Source: Bacteroidota bacterium
GTDB taxonomy: Bacteria; Bacteroidota; Bacteroidia; Bacteroidales; Porphyromonadaceae
Direction: 5' to 3'
DNA: 64,000 nt
NCBI GenBank assembly: GCA_023396255.1
Contig: JAEWWU010000019.1
Coordinates: forward strand, 131,229 to 195,228
Part shown: positions 1 to 8,801 of the stretch, piece after piece
Position numbering within the stretch: the first letter of the stretch is position 1
How the letters are laid out: each line of letters begins with the position of its first letter
Program-made: the position numbers and the translations under genes
Notes under the pieces: model-generated
Seen by the model: the letters and a program-made list of their open reading frames with translations, nothing else
Databases searched by the model: none
What the model was told of the DNA's origin: nothing

Positions 1-997
1 TAAATGTAAAGAGAGAGGACTCTAAGTTTTGCATCAAATCTCTTTTGTTTTCATTGGGATGATATACAAATCCCTCCACGAAATAGACATATTTCCTGTC
101 CTCATCAATTCGGGCGTGTAATACAAACGGGCCTCCCATCATTTCGCCACCGGTCATCTCCCACAAGCCTCTCAACTCAAGGATAGACTCTTTGTCGTCG
201 GCAATCGAGATATTTCTCGTATAAAGCTCATACTTGGCCGTAGTTGCATAGCTACCCTCTATGCCTCCGGGTATGTTTTCCGCCATCACAGAATCGCGAA
301 CGGCAAGGAGATATTCACCTGTCAGCTTTCGACCATCGTAAGGCAAACGGTAAATAGTAACATCCAATCGTTTGCGGATGGCATTGTTGCTCATCCAAAG
401 AAAATCTTTTCCCTCCTTATAACTAACTATATCTTGAGGAATGGAAATGTGCTTATTAAAAAGGCGCATTGCACGATTATCGGCTTCGGCACTGTAAGCC
501 TTGGCGTGTTCGGTGGCAAAGTTGAATAGTTCGCTGCGCATAAAGAGGTTTACCAAAGCTGCACCATTTTCTTCGAGGAACTTGTTCAAAGAATTCACAT
601 CCGGAGCATTGAGCATCACCACCACTTGCCCACCAGCCCAACGATCATAGGCAAACTTAACCGAGGCTTGGGTAAAACGTTCGTGATTAATTTCCACAAT
701 AAGGATGTTGCGAACAAACTGCAAAAAGCCATCGAAGTCTTGCGTAGCCACCGTCTGCACTTTCATAGAGGCTTCTTCTTGTGGCATTGCCAAAACCGGT
801 CTTTGCAATACCCTCTTTACCGTATCTGCAACTCCATCCGATAGATACCCTTTGTCGACAACCAACAAAACATCATAGGGCTTTCCACTAGCTCCCATCA
901 AACCTCCTGCAGTTTGTTCTTTGCTGCAAGATGAAAACAGACCCACCACCATAAATAGCAGAAGCACCACGACTTGCTGCAACGTGTTTCTTTTCAT
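1..997 (-). CDS. DUF4837 family lipoprotein, 3' end cut by window edge
   Basis: Reading the minus strand from the ATG at 997 gives an open frame of 332 codons that runs off the left edge of the window without a stop. The N-terminus is a lipoprotein signal peptide: MKRNTLQQ, a hydrophobic stretch, then the lipobox LFSSC, so Cys about 23 would be lipidated. The mature part begins with KPYDVLLVVDKG and contains the WEMTGGEMMGGPFVLHA segment near the C-terminus, which I recognise as typical of the Bacteroidota DUF4837 family. Members are usually about 330 residues, so only a few residues are probably missing. Function is unknown. A minus-strand -7 box (TATCTTTG) lies 70 bases upstream. The family call rests on recall, not a search. 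Confidence 0.75.
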   Translation of the reverse strand, partial: MKRNTLQQVVVLLLFMVVGLFSSCSKEQTAGGLMGASGKPYDVLLVVDKGYLSDGVADTVKRVLQRPVLAMPQEEASMKVQTVATQDFDGFLQFVRNILIVEINHERFTQASVKFAYDRWAGGQVVVMLNAPDVNSLNKFLEENGAALVNLFMRSELFNFATEHAKAYSAEADNRAMRLFNKHISIPQDIVSYKEGKDFLWMSNNAIRKRLDVTIYRLPYDGRKLTGEYLLAVRDSVMAENIPGGIEGSYATTAKYELYTRNISIADDKESILELRGLWEMTGGEMMGGPFVLHARIDEDRKYVYFVEGFVYHPNENKRDLMQNLESSLFTF

Positions 998-1066
998 AAC
1001 TCTCTGCATTAACTGTTACATAAACTTACGAACGTCCCTTCGGTAGAAATATCTCCGAACAAAGGT

Positions 1067-1074
1067 CAAAGATA
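1067..1074 (-). promoter_or_regulatory. Bacteroidota -7 promoter box for the DUF4837 gene
   Basis: On the minus strand this reads TATCTTTG, a match to the TAnnTTTG -7 consensus of the Bacteroidota housekeeping sigma factor. A GTTG about 21 bases upstream (1096-1099) can serve as the -33 element. The start codon is about 70 bases downstream. Confidence 0.55.
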
Positions 1075-1264
1075 ACTAATTTGTTGCTCTATGCACAACT
1101 CTGTAAAAGTGGATAAAGAATAAAATCTTATCTGAGAAACCTCCATTTCGCAGAATATGCCATAGGGCAAGGGACAGATACGACTCCCAACACATAGCAA
1201 AGTCTCCCTCTTTTTAGATTCTTTTCTTCCAAAACAACAAATTATACCCTTTGAAATTTAATAT

Positions 1265-1272
1265 TACCTTTG
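1265..1272 (+). promoter_or_regulatory. Bacteroidota -7 promoter box for the LRR gene
   Basis: TACCTTTG followed by C fits TAnnTTTGY. It lies 50 bases before the start codon at 1323. The nearest TTTG (1250-1253) is too close to be a standard -33 element, so only the -7 box is well supported. Confidence 0.5.
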
Positions 1273-1322
1273 CTTTCAACAATGAATAGGTATCACCAAT
1301 CAATACATATAAAAAATCAAAA

Positions 1323-4280
1323 ATGAAACTAACGAATAAGCTTTGGCAAATAGCTTTTTGCCTCTTTTTATCGCTCTTTGTGGCACAAGCGCAAACCGAG
1401 CAGCCATACATCAAGATGAAAACCGATGCAACCTTCGGTTCATCGTTCAGTTTCTTGGTAAAACCAACGACCAAGTCAGTTATTAAGATCGATTGGGGAA
1501 ATGGGAAAGTGGAAGAAAAGACCATTGACCCCAACGGGTTCCCTTACGAACGAAAGGTTACCACCTCTGTTCAAGGGAGTGAAGTTACCATCTACGGAGC
1601 TTTGCAGGAATTGGAATGCACAGACCTGAAGATTTCCGGCTTTTCAAGTAGTGGACAATCTCAACTCAAAATGTTGGATTTGAGCCGCAACCTACTCACC
1701 AAAGACGGGCTTAACCTCGATGGGCTAACCTCTGTAGAAAATCTTTCGCTCAATGAAAATCAAATCGCCTCTTTAGATGTCCGCACATTGACCAATCTAG
1801 AGAGTTTCAGTGCCAACAAGAATCCGTCATTGGGTACAGTTATCTTTTCCGAAGGCAGCACTAAACTCAAACAGATTTCCATGTCAGATGGAGATATAAG
1901 CCACTTTTATCCCATCTCTCTGCCCTCTTTAACCTCCCTCAATCTGAACAACAACTCTCTTTTGGAGTTGGAGGTTGCCAAAAACTACCCATCTCTTTCC
2001 ACTCTCTATGTAGAGGGAAATGCACTCTCATCTATTGACGTGACCGAATGTTTGCAGCTAACCAAACTCAATGTAAACAAAAACCAATTGAGCAATTTAG
2101 ATGTCAAACCTTGTAAGGAACTGCTTAATTTGTTCTGCGCCGAGAATAAGATTTCTTCTTTGAACGTTATCAAAAACACCAAACTGACCAACATAGATTG
2201 TTCCAAGAACCAAATATCTATGTTGGATGTGTCTACATTGGGCAACTTGACCGATCTAAACTGCTCCGAGAACCCCATTGCCACGCTTGACTTCAAAACC
2301 AATACCTATTTAAAGAACCTTCGCTGTGCCAGTACCCAAATATCTGTGCTGAATTTCCGCAACAACAATCGCCTGCGCTTTGTCGATTTGCGTAACAATA
2401 CCAATATGACCTCTTGCAGCATCAACTTTATGTTCTCCTCTATGTGGCCCTGCGATGGTAACACTTACAGTGCCAATCTACTCATCGCTGGGAGCAATGG
2501 AGAGAAAGCCGACAAATCGACCATTACCAGCGAAGAATACAAATGGATTCTCGACATCACCCCCGATGGCTCGGCTCAATGCAATGATGTTGCTATTACC
2601 ATCAAACAAACCACTGGTGGTACACTAAAACTGTTACAAGAAGCGTCATCCGGAGACAAGGATACAGAAATCATAAATAAGGCCCTTGCTGGAGCACCTA
2701 TACGCATTCAAGCGACCGCTAAAGAAGGATATAAACTCAAAGGAATCAAAGTAAACGGGCAACTCATTACCCAACCGGTATTTATTGTATCGGAGGCCGC
2801 CACTGTTGAGCCGGTATGGGGAACCGATGCACGCATTATTTTGGGGACCAAAGCCGGACAAGCCGTTTCGTTCGCCTTAGGCTCCTCGGTTGCTTCTCAA
2901 GTATCCATTGATTGGGGGGATGGTAACTTTGTCTCCTATGAAGTAGGTGCCGACAATAAGCGTTTCGACAACACCGCAGCAGGAACCCAAATAATCATAT
3001 CGGGAGATATCACTTATGCGGACTTCGCCTCCTACCCGGGAATGGGACTATGGGAAAACGAATTTACCTCCATCGATTTGGGTAAAAATGAACATCTCTC
3101 GTTCCTTTCTCTCTATATGAATCCGATCAAGACTTTGGATGTAAGTGGATGTCCGGCTTTGACCACCATTGACTGTGCCTATACCGACATAAGTGCACTC
3201 GACCTAAAAGAGAATACCAAACTGACAGAACTGATCTGCTACGGCAATAATTTGACCTCTTTAGACCTGCAACAGAACAAGGCCTTGGTCAAACTCGAAG
3301 CTCGTCGCAACAAATTGACCTCTATCAACCTTAGTGCCAATGCCCTACTTACCACAGTGGATTTGCAGGGAAACTCTCTCAGCACAATTGACCTCAATGC
3401 CCAAACGCAGTTACAAACGCTCCGCCTCGATGGCAACCAAATTGCCTCTATCAATTTGGAAAACAATACCGAGATAGCAACTCTATCTTTGAACGGAAAT
3501 AAACTCTCTCAACTCAATTTGGAGCAACAAACCAACCTACTTATTCTCTATTGTGGTAACAATAACCTCAAAACCTTGGATTTGAGCAGCAATACTCGCC
3601 TCGCCTACCTCAATTGCGTAGGCAACGCATTCTCGGCGTGTGCTCTTAATGATATCTATTACACACTTCCGGAGTATCCCAACATCGAAGGCTTGCAACT
3701 GGCGGACAACTTTACTCTGCGAGTAACGGATGCAGAAACTTCAACACCCAACGATGCCATCCACGCCGAATCCGTATTAGCGACCATCAAAGGATGGAAA
3801 GTGAACCAAGAGGGAGATGGATCCGGATGCCCCGAAAGCTACGTTGTTATACAACCTTACGAATACGGAAAAATAGAAATTTCTGCCGATGGAAAAAGCA
3901 TTACAACCGGCAGTAAGGTGAAAAAGGGAACCGAACTTCTTTTACGTTTGACCCCGGATGCCAACTTCATCTTGAAAGAATTGCGTATCAATGGCAAGAC
4001 CTATCAGGGGGACCGATATAAAGTAGAGAGTGCCACTTTCATCCAACCGATTTTTGTTAAGGACAATGCCGTTGATGTCATCAATCAAAATAACGACTTC
4101 TACACCCTTTCAGGGAATGCATTATCAATCAGCTCAGAAATACAGTCATTTGCCATTTTCTCTTTGGATGGGGCTTCCGTAGATTGTTCCGGGAATCAGA
4201 TTATTTTGCCTCGTGGCACCTATGTCTTGCAAATCAAATCGGCACAAGGAGTCTCAAATCACAAAATTTTGGTTCCGTAA
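1323..4280 (+). CDS. Leucine-rich-repeat surface protein with T9SS sorting domain
   Basis: This 985-residue protein starts with a Sec signal peptide (MKLTNKLWQ to FVAQAQ). Domains in order: a module with IDWGNG at about 30-95; a run of about 21-residue leucine-rich repeats of the type LxxLxCxxNxLxxLDV at about 95-380; an InlB-like repeat (AKEGYKLKGIKVNG) at about 420-500; a second module with SIDWGDG at about 505-585; a second LRR block at about 590-790; another InlB-like repeat; and a C-terminal T9SS sorting domain of about 70 residues ending NHKILVP. The expected location is the cell surface via T9SS, and the architecture suggests adhesion; both are inferred from domain type. Two other genes here (19230-20924 and 24036-26744) share the plan. 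No enzymatic motif is visible. Confidence 0.8.
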   Translation: MKLTNKLWQIAFCLFLSLFVAQAQTEQPYIKMKTDATFGSSFSFLVKPTTKSVIKIDWGNGKVEEKTIDPNGFPYERKVTTSVQGSEVTIYGALQELECTDLKISGFSSSGQSQLKMLDLSRNLLTKDGLNLDGLTSVENLSLNENQIASLDVRTLTNLESFSANKNPSLGTVIFSEGSTKLKQISMSDGDISHFYPISLPSLTSLNLNNNSLLELEVAKNYPSLSTLYVEGNALSSIDVTECLQLTKLNVNKNQLSNLDVKPCKELLNLFCAENKISSLNVIKNTKLTNIDCSKNQISMLDVSTLGNLTDLNCSENPIATLDFKTNTYLKNLRCASTQISVLNFRNNNRLRFVDLRNNTNMTSCSINFMFSSMWPCDGNTYSANLLIAGSNGEKADKSTITSEEYKWILDITPDGSAQCNDVAITIKQTTGGTLKLLQEASSGDKDTEIINKALAGAPIRIQATAKEGYKLKGIKVNGQLITQPVFIVSEAATVEPVWGTDARIILGTKAGQAVSFALGSSVASQVSIDWGDGNFVSYEVGADNKRFDNTAAGTQIIISGDITYADFASYPGMGLWENEFTSIDLGKNEHLSFLSLYMNPIKTLDVSGCPALTTIDCAYTDISALDLKENTKLTELICYGNNLTSLDLQQNKALVKLEARRNKLTSINLSANALLTTVDLQGNSLSTIDLNAQTQLQTLRLDGNQIASINLENNTEIATLSLNGNKLSQLNLEQQTNLLILYCGNNNLKTLDLSSNTRLAYLNCVGNAFSACALNDIYYTLPEYPNIEGLQLADNFTLRVTDAETSTPNDAIHAESVLATIKGWKVNQEGDGSGCPESYVVIQPYEYGKIEISADGKSITTGSKVKKGTELLLRLTPDANFILKELRINGKTYQGDRYKVESATFIQPIFVKDNAVDVINQNNDFYTLSGNALSISSEIQSFAIFSLDGASVDCSGNQIILPRGTYVLQIKSAQGVSNHKILVP

Positions 4281-4358
4281 CGATTTTCCGAACTTCTACA
4301 GATAGAGGGAAAAGAAATAACATCTAAGGAAAACAAGTTTTTCCCTCGTAAAAATTCG

Positions 4359-4400
4359 CGATCCCCTCGAAAGTTTGAATAAAAACTTTCGAGGGGATCG
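4359..4400. terminator. Perfect 18-bp inverted repeat, possible terminator
   Basis: The arms 4359-4376 and 4383-4400 (CGATCCCCTCGAAAGTTT and its complement) pair perfectly around a 6-base loop. It lies about 80 bases after the LRR gene stop. No T-run follows on the plus strand; a short T-run follows on the minus strand. It may end transcription or protect mRNA 3' ends. Confidence 0.5.
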
Positions 4401-4500
4401 TGTTATATCCAAGAAAGAGAAAATTACGCCCCTCCAATATAGGTAGGAGTACCGAAAACTTTCATAAATTCTCTCGCCACATTTCCTCCCTAAAAAAGTC

Positions 4501-4600
4501 CAATTAGTTCCCTGCAATTACCCCATTTGCAGGGAATTATTTTGCGATAATTCCCTCAAAATTTTTGTTCCGTCCAAGAAAAAATATTTTTTCTCCAAAC
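4501..4600 (-). repeat. Palindromic intergenic repeat, copy A
   Basis: In reverse complement it carries CTTGGACGGAACAAAAATTT, then GAGGGAATTAT, then the hairpin ATTCCCTGCAAAT / AATTGCAGGGAACTAATTG. The same blocks recur near 12707, 23829, 41470, 52650 and 63461, always between genes. Confidence 0.75.
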
Positions 4601-5095
4601 AAATCATTCGTAATCTTCCCTCAGCCTCGAGAAACAATTCTTGCCATCCAAAATGTACCGCCCACTTCGCAGGCAACCTTTCTTCCAAGACTACAGCAAG
4701 AGAACAAGCCGATAAAGTATTCTAAAAAGAACTATTTTACTAATAAATTGCAATTTACAGTTTCTATTTTTCTATTCTTTGCTTAAAAAGTTCAATTGAA
4801 CAAGATCGTCACATTTTATTCATAAACAATGAATAAATAATAATAAAGAATATTTCTATTCGCAAAATGGTTCTTTTTGTGAATTTATATCCCTTTAATT
4901 TGCATAAACAGCTCTCCCCGGAAATCTGTATTTGCGTTAATACTCTCTATTTTATTTTTGTTTATTTATATTTTGATATAACTTTACGGCAGGTTTTACA
5001 AAAGCTATACATCATCTTTCTTCTTAAATTACCTATAATTACAATCCCAGGGAGGGATAATATGCTATAAATTACTAACTACACACTATAAACGT

Positions 5096-6754
5096 ATGAT
5101 TTCAAAATTTTCTAAAAGTCTGCTCTTGGCTCTTGTTCTGGGCAGCATTTTCTTTGTCTCTTGTCGCAAAACTGGAGGGGGTAACATTCCGAACTCACAA
5201 CCGGATACCATCCAAGAAAACAAAAAAACACAACCCGAATCCATTGTAGAAGTAGCCAAAGACGGGGTTACGCTTCTCAGCTTTCCGATGCCCTTTACGG
5301 ATTTCACCAAGGGGAAAGATGCAGTTGCCTCTTGGGAGAAGGAGCACGGCGGTACCCTTTTGGGAGATCCCATAGACTTAGGCGAAAACAAAGTGTACAA
5401 CTATGCAGCCAATGACCCGCTAAAGCTAAACATTAACCGGGCCTATATGCTTACCCCCAAAGACAAGCTCTACATCGTAATGGCATATTTCAAGCCAATG
5501 TTGTTTTTTGCCGAAAATAAAAAGACTCTGCGCCCCGAATTTGAAGAAATGATGAGCCGAACCGGATGGACCGACTTAGGATTTTCCGAGAAAGAATTCA
5601 AATTTCAGAAAGAAAACATCACCGTGGGGATTGCCTATTCTTCCAAATCGGATGAAGCACAAATTTCTTACACCTCTGACCCCAACCAGATTCGCCCCTC
5701 TGGGAAATTTATTAGTGGACTCAAAGATTTTCCTCTACTCAACAAGCCTTTCAAAGAACTTACTCCGGACAACATAAAAACTTTTGAAAATCAGTTGGGT
5801 TACAGAGTCTTTGACCCTAATAGAAGCAACGATGCACGTTTGGTATTTACCGCCAAGACCGATCCTAAAAGCAACTTTACCACAGTGTCGTATCAGTTAA
5901 AAAGTACTACCAGCAGTAATGGGACCAAACTGGATCCCAATATCTTTGTTATAAGCGAAGGCATTAGCCACGATATGCTACAAAATGACCCCGACGTACA
6001 CGCTTGGTTCCAACTAAATGGCTTCTCCAAACCCACCAGCTCCACCGGAGGGTTTGTTGCCAGCAATAAGTACTACACCGTTTTGGCATCGGTACAAGAG
6101 GGTAAGCTGGCAATGATCTTTACCCCCATCCAAAGTCAGGAAAAAGAAGCCAGTGTATTTTACTTGCCCAGCTATGAGTTTGGGGCCTCGTTCCTTTTAG
6201 ATGGCCCTATCGCCAAGTTTGAACAAGCCCGAGGAATGACAGTCTCTTACGAAGGAGGCTCGACCAACGACCCTTACCTTGTGGCACGTGTTCCGGATCC
6301 GGCACCCGGTCAGCCCAGATTGCCGGGAGTGTCTTCTATTTATTACTATCAAGAGTATAGTGAAGATACCCCACCGACCAATATTTATGACTACGCCGTA
6401 GTTTCTTTTGACCTCGATTTCCCCACCGACGGCAAAGAAGCCCGTTTGCAAAAATTTCTCAAAGAAAACGGATACGAATTCAAAGGAGAAAAACCTTACA
6501 GTAGCGAATACTCTTTGGTGGTCTATAAGTGGTACTATTACAATAGCGAGAAAAAGACCTTACTAATCGTCAATAAGAACAAAACATCGCTCACTCAGGA
6601 TAGCAAAACATTTTTTATAGATGCCACTTTTTGGAAAGAAGACGAATTCGAACTTTCTATGCTCCGCAAACCAGGTTTTAGAAAAAAGATTTTGGCAAAA
6701 TCGGCTTTATTAAAAAAAAGTAAACGCACGGCAACTCACAGGAAATGGAAGTGA
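5096..6754 (+). CDS. Lipoprotein of unknown function, paralogue of the next gene
   Basis: The 552-residue product begins with a lipoprotein signal peptide (MISKFSKS, hydrophobic core, lipobox FVSC), so it should be lipid-anchored in the envelope. No known domain is recognised. It aligns by eye along its length with the product of 7009-8685: both have a P(M/I)PFxxF motif followed by WEKE(H/Y)G near residue 65, a GLKDFPLL / ALKDFPLL motif near residue 205, a QLGYRVF / KLGARVL motif soon after, and a FLKENGYEFKG / LLEKNGFEYKG motif near the C-terminus. That last motif also occurs internally, hinting at repeated subdomains. The C-terminus is basic (LKKSKRTATHRKWK). The pair probably arose by tandem duplication. 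Function is not inferable from sequence alone. Confidence 0.75.
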   Translation: MISKFSKSLLLALVLGSIFFVSCRKTGGGNIPNSQPDTIQENKKTQPESIVEVAKDGVTLLSFPMPFTDFTKGKDAVASWEKEHGGTLLGDPIDLGENKVYNYAANDPLKLNINRAYMLTPKDKLYIVMAYFKPMLFFAENKKTLRPEFEEMMSRTGWTDLGFSEKEFKFQKENITVGIAYSSKSDEAQISYTSDPNQIRPSGKFISGLKDFPLLNKPFKELTPDNIKTFENQLGYRVFDPNRSNDARLVFTAKTDPKSNFTTVSYQLKSTTSSNGTKLDPNIFVISEGISHDMLQNDPDVHAWFQLNGFSKPTSSTGGFVASNKYYTVLASVQEGKLAMIFTPIQSQEKEASVFYLPSYEFGASFLLDGPIAKFEQARGMTVSYEGGSTNDPYLVARVPDPAPGQPRLPGVSSIYYYQEYSEDTPPTNIYDYAVVSFDLDFPTDGKEARLQKFLKENGYEFKGEKPYSSEYSLVVYKWYYYNSEKKTLLIVNKNKTSLTQDSKTFFIDATFWKEDEFELSMLRKPGFRKKILAKSALLKKSKRTATHRKWK

Positions 6755-6849
6755 GATGATATTTTTATATCCACAAATTACAATTTACATCATATAAACA
6801 AATATTATAACACAATAGCACTTAAACACTCAATAGAAATACATATCTT

Positions 6850-6880
6850 ATTGTAATTTTTCACAAAAAGAATATCTTTG
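6850..6880 (+). promoter_or_regulatory. Promoter of second lipoprotein gene
   Basis: ATTG (6850-6853), a 19-base spacer and TATCTTTG (6873-6880) fit the Bacteroidota -33/-7 pattern. The leader to the ATG at 7009 is about 128 bases. Confidence 0.55.
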
Positions 6881-7008
6881 AGTAGAAGTGAATATAAAGT
6901 TTATTCTTTGCAAAGTTCTGCCCACAGATTACAAAAAACTCATTTTCGGCACAGTCTTTCAACAGAATTGTCAAAGAAAAAATGAACACAACAAAACACA
7001 TTACGATT

Positions 7009-8685
7009 ATGATAAAAAAGATCTTATCCATAATTGCCCTGAGTGCAATTACTCTTCCTCTGTTTTTTTCGTCTTGTCGCGATCCCAAGAAAAAAGAGGA
7101 ACCCAATTCGGGGGCAACAGATACGACCAAGGTTGATCCCACCAACCCTAATGGGAGTAGTGATACCACCTCCGCGTTCAAGCCTTTGCTCAAATTTGCA
7201 AGTGATGGTACCTTGGCAGAAATTCCCATTCCTTTTGTCGAATTTGGAGCAAATCAAGATGCTATCTTGAAGTGGGAAAAGGAATACGGATCGAAGTGCG
7301 AAAACAAGGGTACCGCCATCATCGTAAAAACTTTGGATCCGGACAATAAGCAACCGATGCGCGTTTATGAAATGAAAGAAGGCAAACTCAAGCAATCTTC
7401 TATTGCCCTATTGCCACAATATATCTTTTCGTCCACAAACACTTTAACCGATGAAATAGAGCTTCTCTTGAACAAAGATGGCTATCAGCCCATTGAAAAC
7501 GAAAAAGGGCTCTTGATCTACAACAATGGCAAACTGATGCTCTCTTTTTCTTCCGTAACAGAGGGCAAATGGGCTTTGATTACTTATATGCCGTCTCCCA
7601 GCAGCCCAGTAAACAAGTTCGATTCGGCATTGAAAGATTTTCCTCTCCTACTAAAAAACACCAAGATAGAGGAATACAAAGTCGATGAAATTAAAGCCCA
7701 CGAAGCCAAATTGGGGGCACGTGTTCTCAATACGGCAAAGAGTACTGCCACCAAATTGATATTCACGGACTCGGAAGGGAAGACAAACTTTCAGGAAGTT
7801 ACCTACAACCTTGCAGCGGGAAGCTATGGAGGGGACATCAAGGTTATGTCTAGAAGCCTCAATTTTGAAATGGCTCGTACCGAAGACTTCAAGCAGTATA
7901 TGAAAAACAACGGATTCGAGTTCGAAAAAGAACAAACAATGCAGGGGATACAGTTCATCAAATATGTAAACAAGACACTTGCCGTTCGTTGCGAAATAAA
8001 CAATGCTATGGGGAAAAGCAACCAGCTTGGGATGTTTTTTGTCTATGCTCCGGATTTACTTGACCCCAATGGAGGCAATACTGGAACCGAAAAAATTCGT
8101 GAAGCCCTCTATCTTCCTATATTCTCGTGGGGGGTAGAGCTTTCTGAAAAGAGCCCCTTGTTGGAACAGGAAAAAGCACGCAAGTTTACCGCCAAATTCA
8201 AACCTGCTGGAGAAGATCAGTATGGTCCTATACCGGCATCCATTGAATCCGAACCTCCTTTTGACAAAGACTATTCTTTCTCCTTAGGAACTAAGCCCGG
8301 CTTGGTTGGCTTCGTCTACAAATACGACAAATACAACAACACGGACAAATACTCCGCCTCCCAAGTAAGTCACGTACAACTCATCTTTAACAAAGTATGG
8401 ATCAAGGAACAGCGCCCCGGCAATCATCCGGAACTAAAAAATCTCCTCGAAAAGAATGGTTTTGAATACAAGGGCAGTCAAAAAGCCGCCTATGGCGATG
8501 CGCTAAACCACGAGTATTACAATGCTGCTAAGAAGGTGTATGCCGTATTTACCACCGGAAATGTTTTTGGCTCTTTCAATATATTGGCAGAAATGCGTCC
8601 CTTGGAGGCTTGGAATGCAACAGCAGTGGCCAAGGTCAGAGCAGCAGTTGCTCTAAATAGAAAAAACACACAACCTCATCGTTGA
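7009..8685 (+). CDS. Lipoprotein of unknown function, paralogue of preceding gene
   Basis: I choose the ATG at 7009 over the upstream in-frame ATG at 6982 because it gives a compact lipoprotein signal peptide (MIKKILSII, then lipobox FFSSC). The mature protein (about 558 residues in all) opens with a low-complexity linker rich in Thr, Pro, Asn and Ser. It shares the ordered motifs PIPFVEF, WEKEYG, LKDFPLL, KLGARVL and KNGFEYKG with the protein at 5096-6754. A separate promoter box precedes it, so the two copies may be regulated independently. It is followed 116 bases later by the InlB-repeat T9SS gene on the same strand. No enzyme signature is seen. Confidence 0.75.
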   Translation: MIKKILSIIALSAITLPLFFSSCRDPKKKEEPNSGATDTTKVDPTNPNGSSDTTSAFKPLLKFASDGTLAEIPIPFVEFGANQDAILKWEKEYGSKCENKGTAIIVKTLDPDNKQPMRVYEMKEGKLKQSSIALLPQYIFSSTNTLTDEIELLLNKDGYQPIENEKGLLIYNNGKLMLSFSSVTEGKWALITYMPSPSSPVNKFDSALKDFPLLLKNTKIEEYKVDEIKAHEAKLGARVLNTAKSTATKLIFTDSEGKTNFQEVTYNLAAGSYGGDIKVMSRSLNFEMARTEDFKQYMKNNGFEFEKEQTMQGIQFIKYVNKTLAVRCEINNAMGKSNQLGMFFVYAPDLLDPNGGNTGTEKIREALYLPIFSWGVELSEKSPLLEQEKARKFTAKFKPAGEDQYGPIPASIESEPPFDKDYSFSLGTKPGLVGFVYKYDKYNNTDKYSASQVSHVQLIFNKVWIKEQRPGNHPELKNLLEKNGFEYKGSQKAAYGDALNHEYYNAAKKVYAVFTTGNVFGSFNILAEMRPLEAWNATAVAKVRAAVALNRKNTQPHR

Positions 8686-8801
8686 TTGCAAAAAAGAGAA
8701 TCTATGTGAACCTCACTCGAAACAGGGAGGTATATAACATTATCCAATCAGCCTCTCTGTTTCTCAAGAACAAAAGTATATTAATCAAATAATAGACAAG
8801 T

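Larger units (their letters stand above)
998..1322. other. Divergent intergenic region
   Basis: This gap separates two divergent genes. I see a minus-strand promoter box at 1067-1074 and a plus-strand box at 1265-1272, and no coding signal. Confidence 0.5.
4281..5095. other. Intergenic region with hairpin and dispersed repeat copy A
   Basis: This 815-base stretch holds a perfect 18-bp hairpin (4359-4400) and one copy of the palindromic repeat (about 4501-4600). The rest is AT-rich. Short frames here have no family resemblance or start context and I do not call them genes. Confidence 0.6.
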
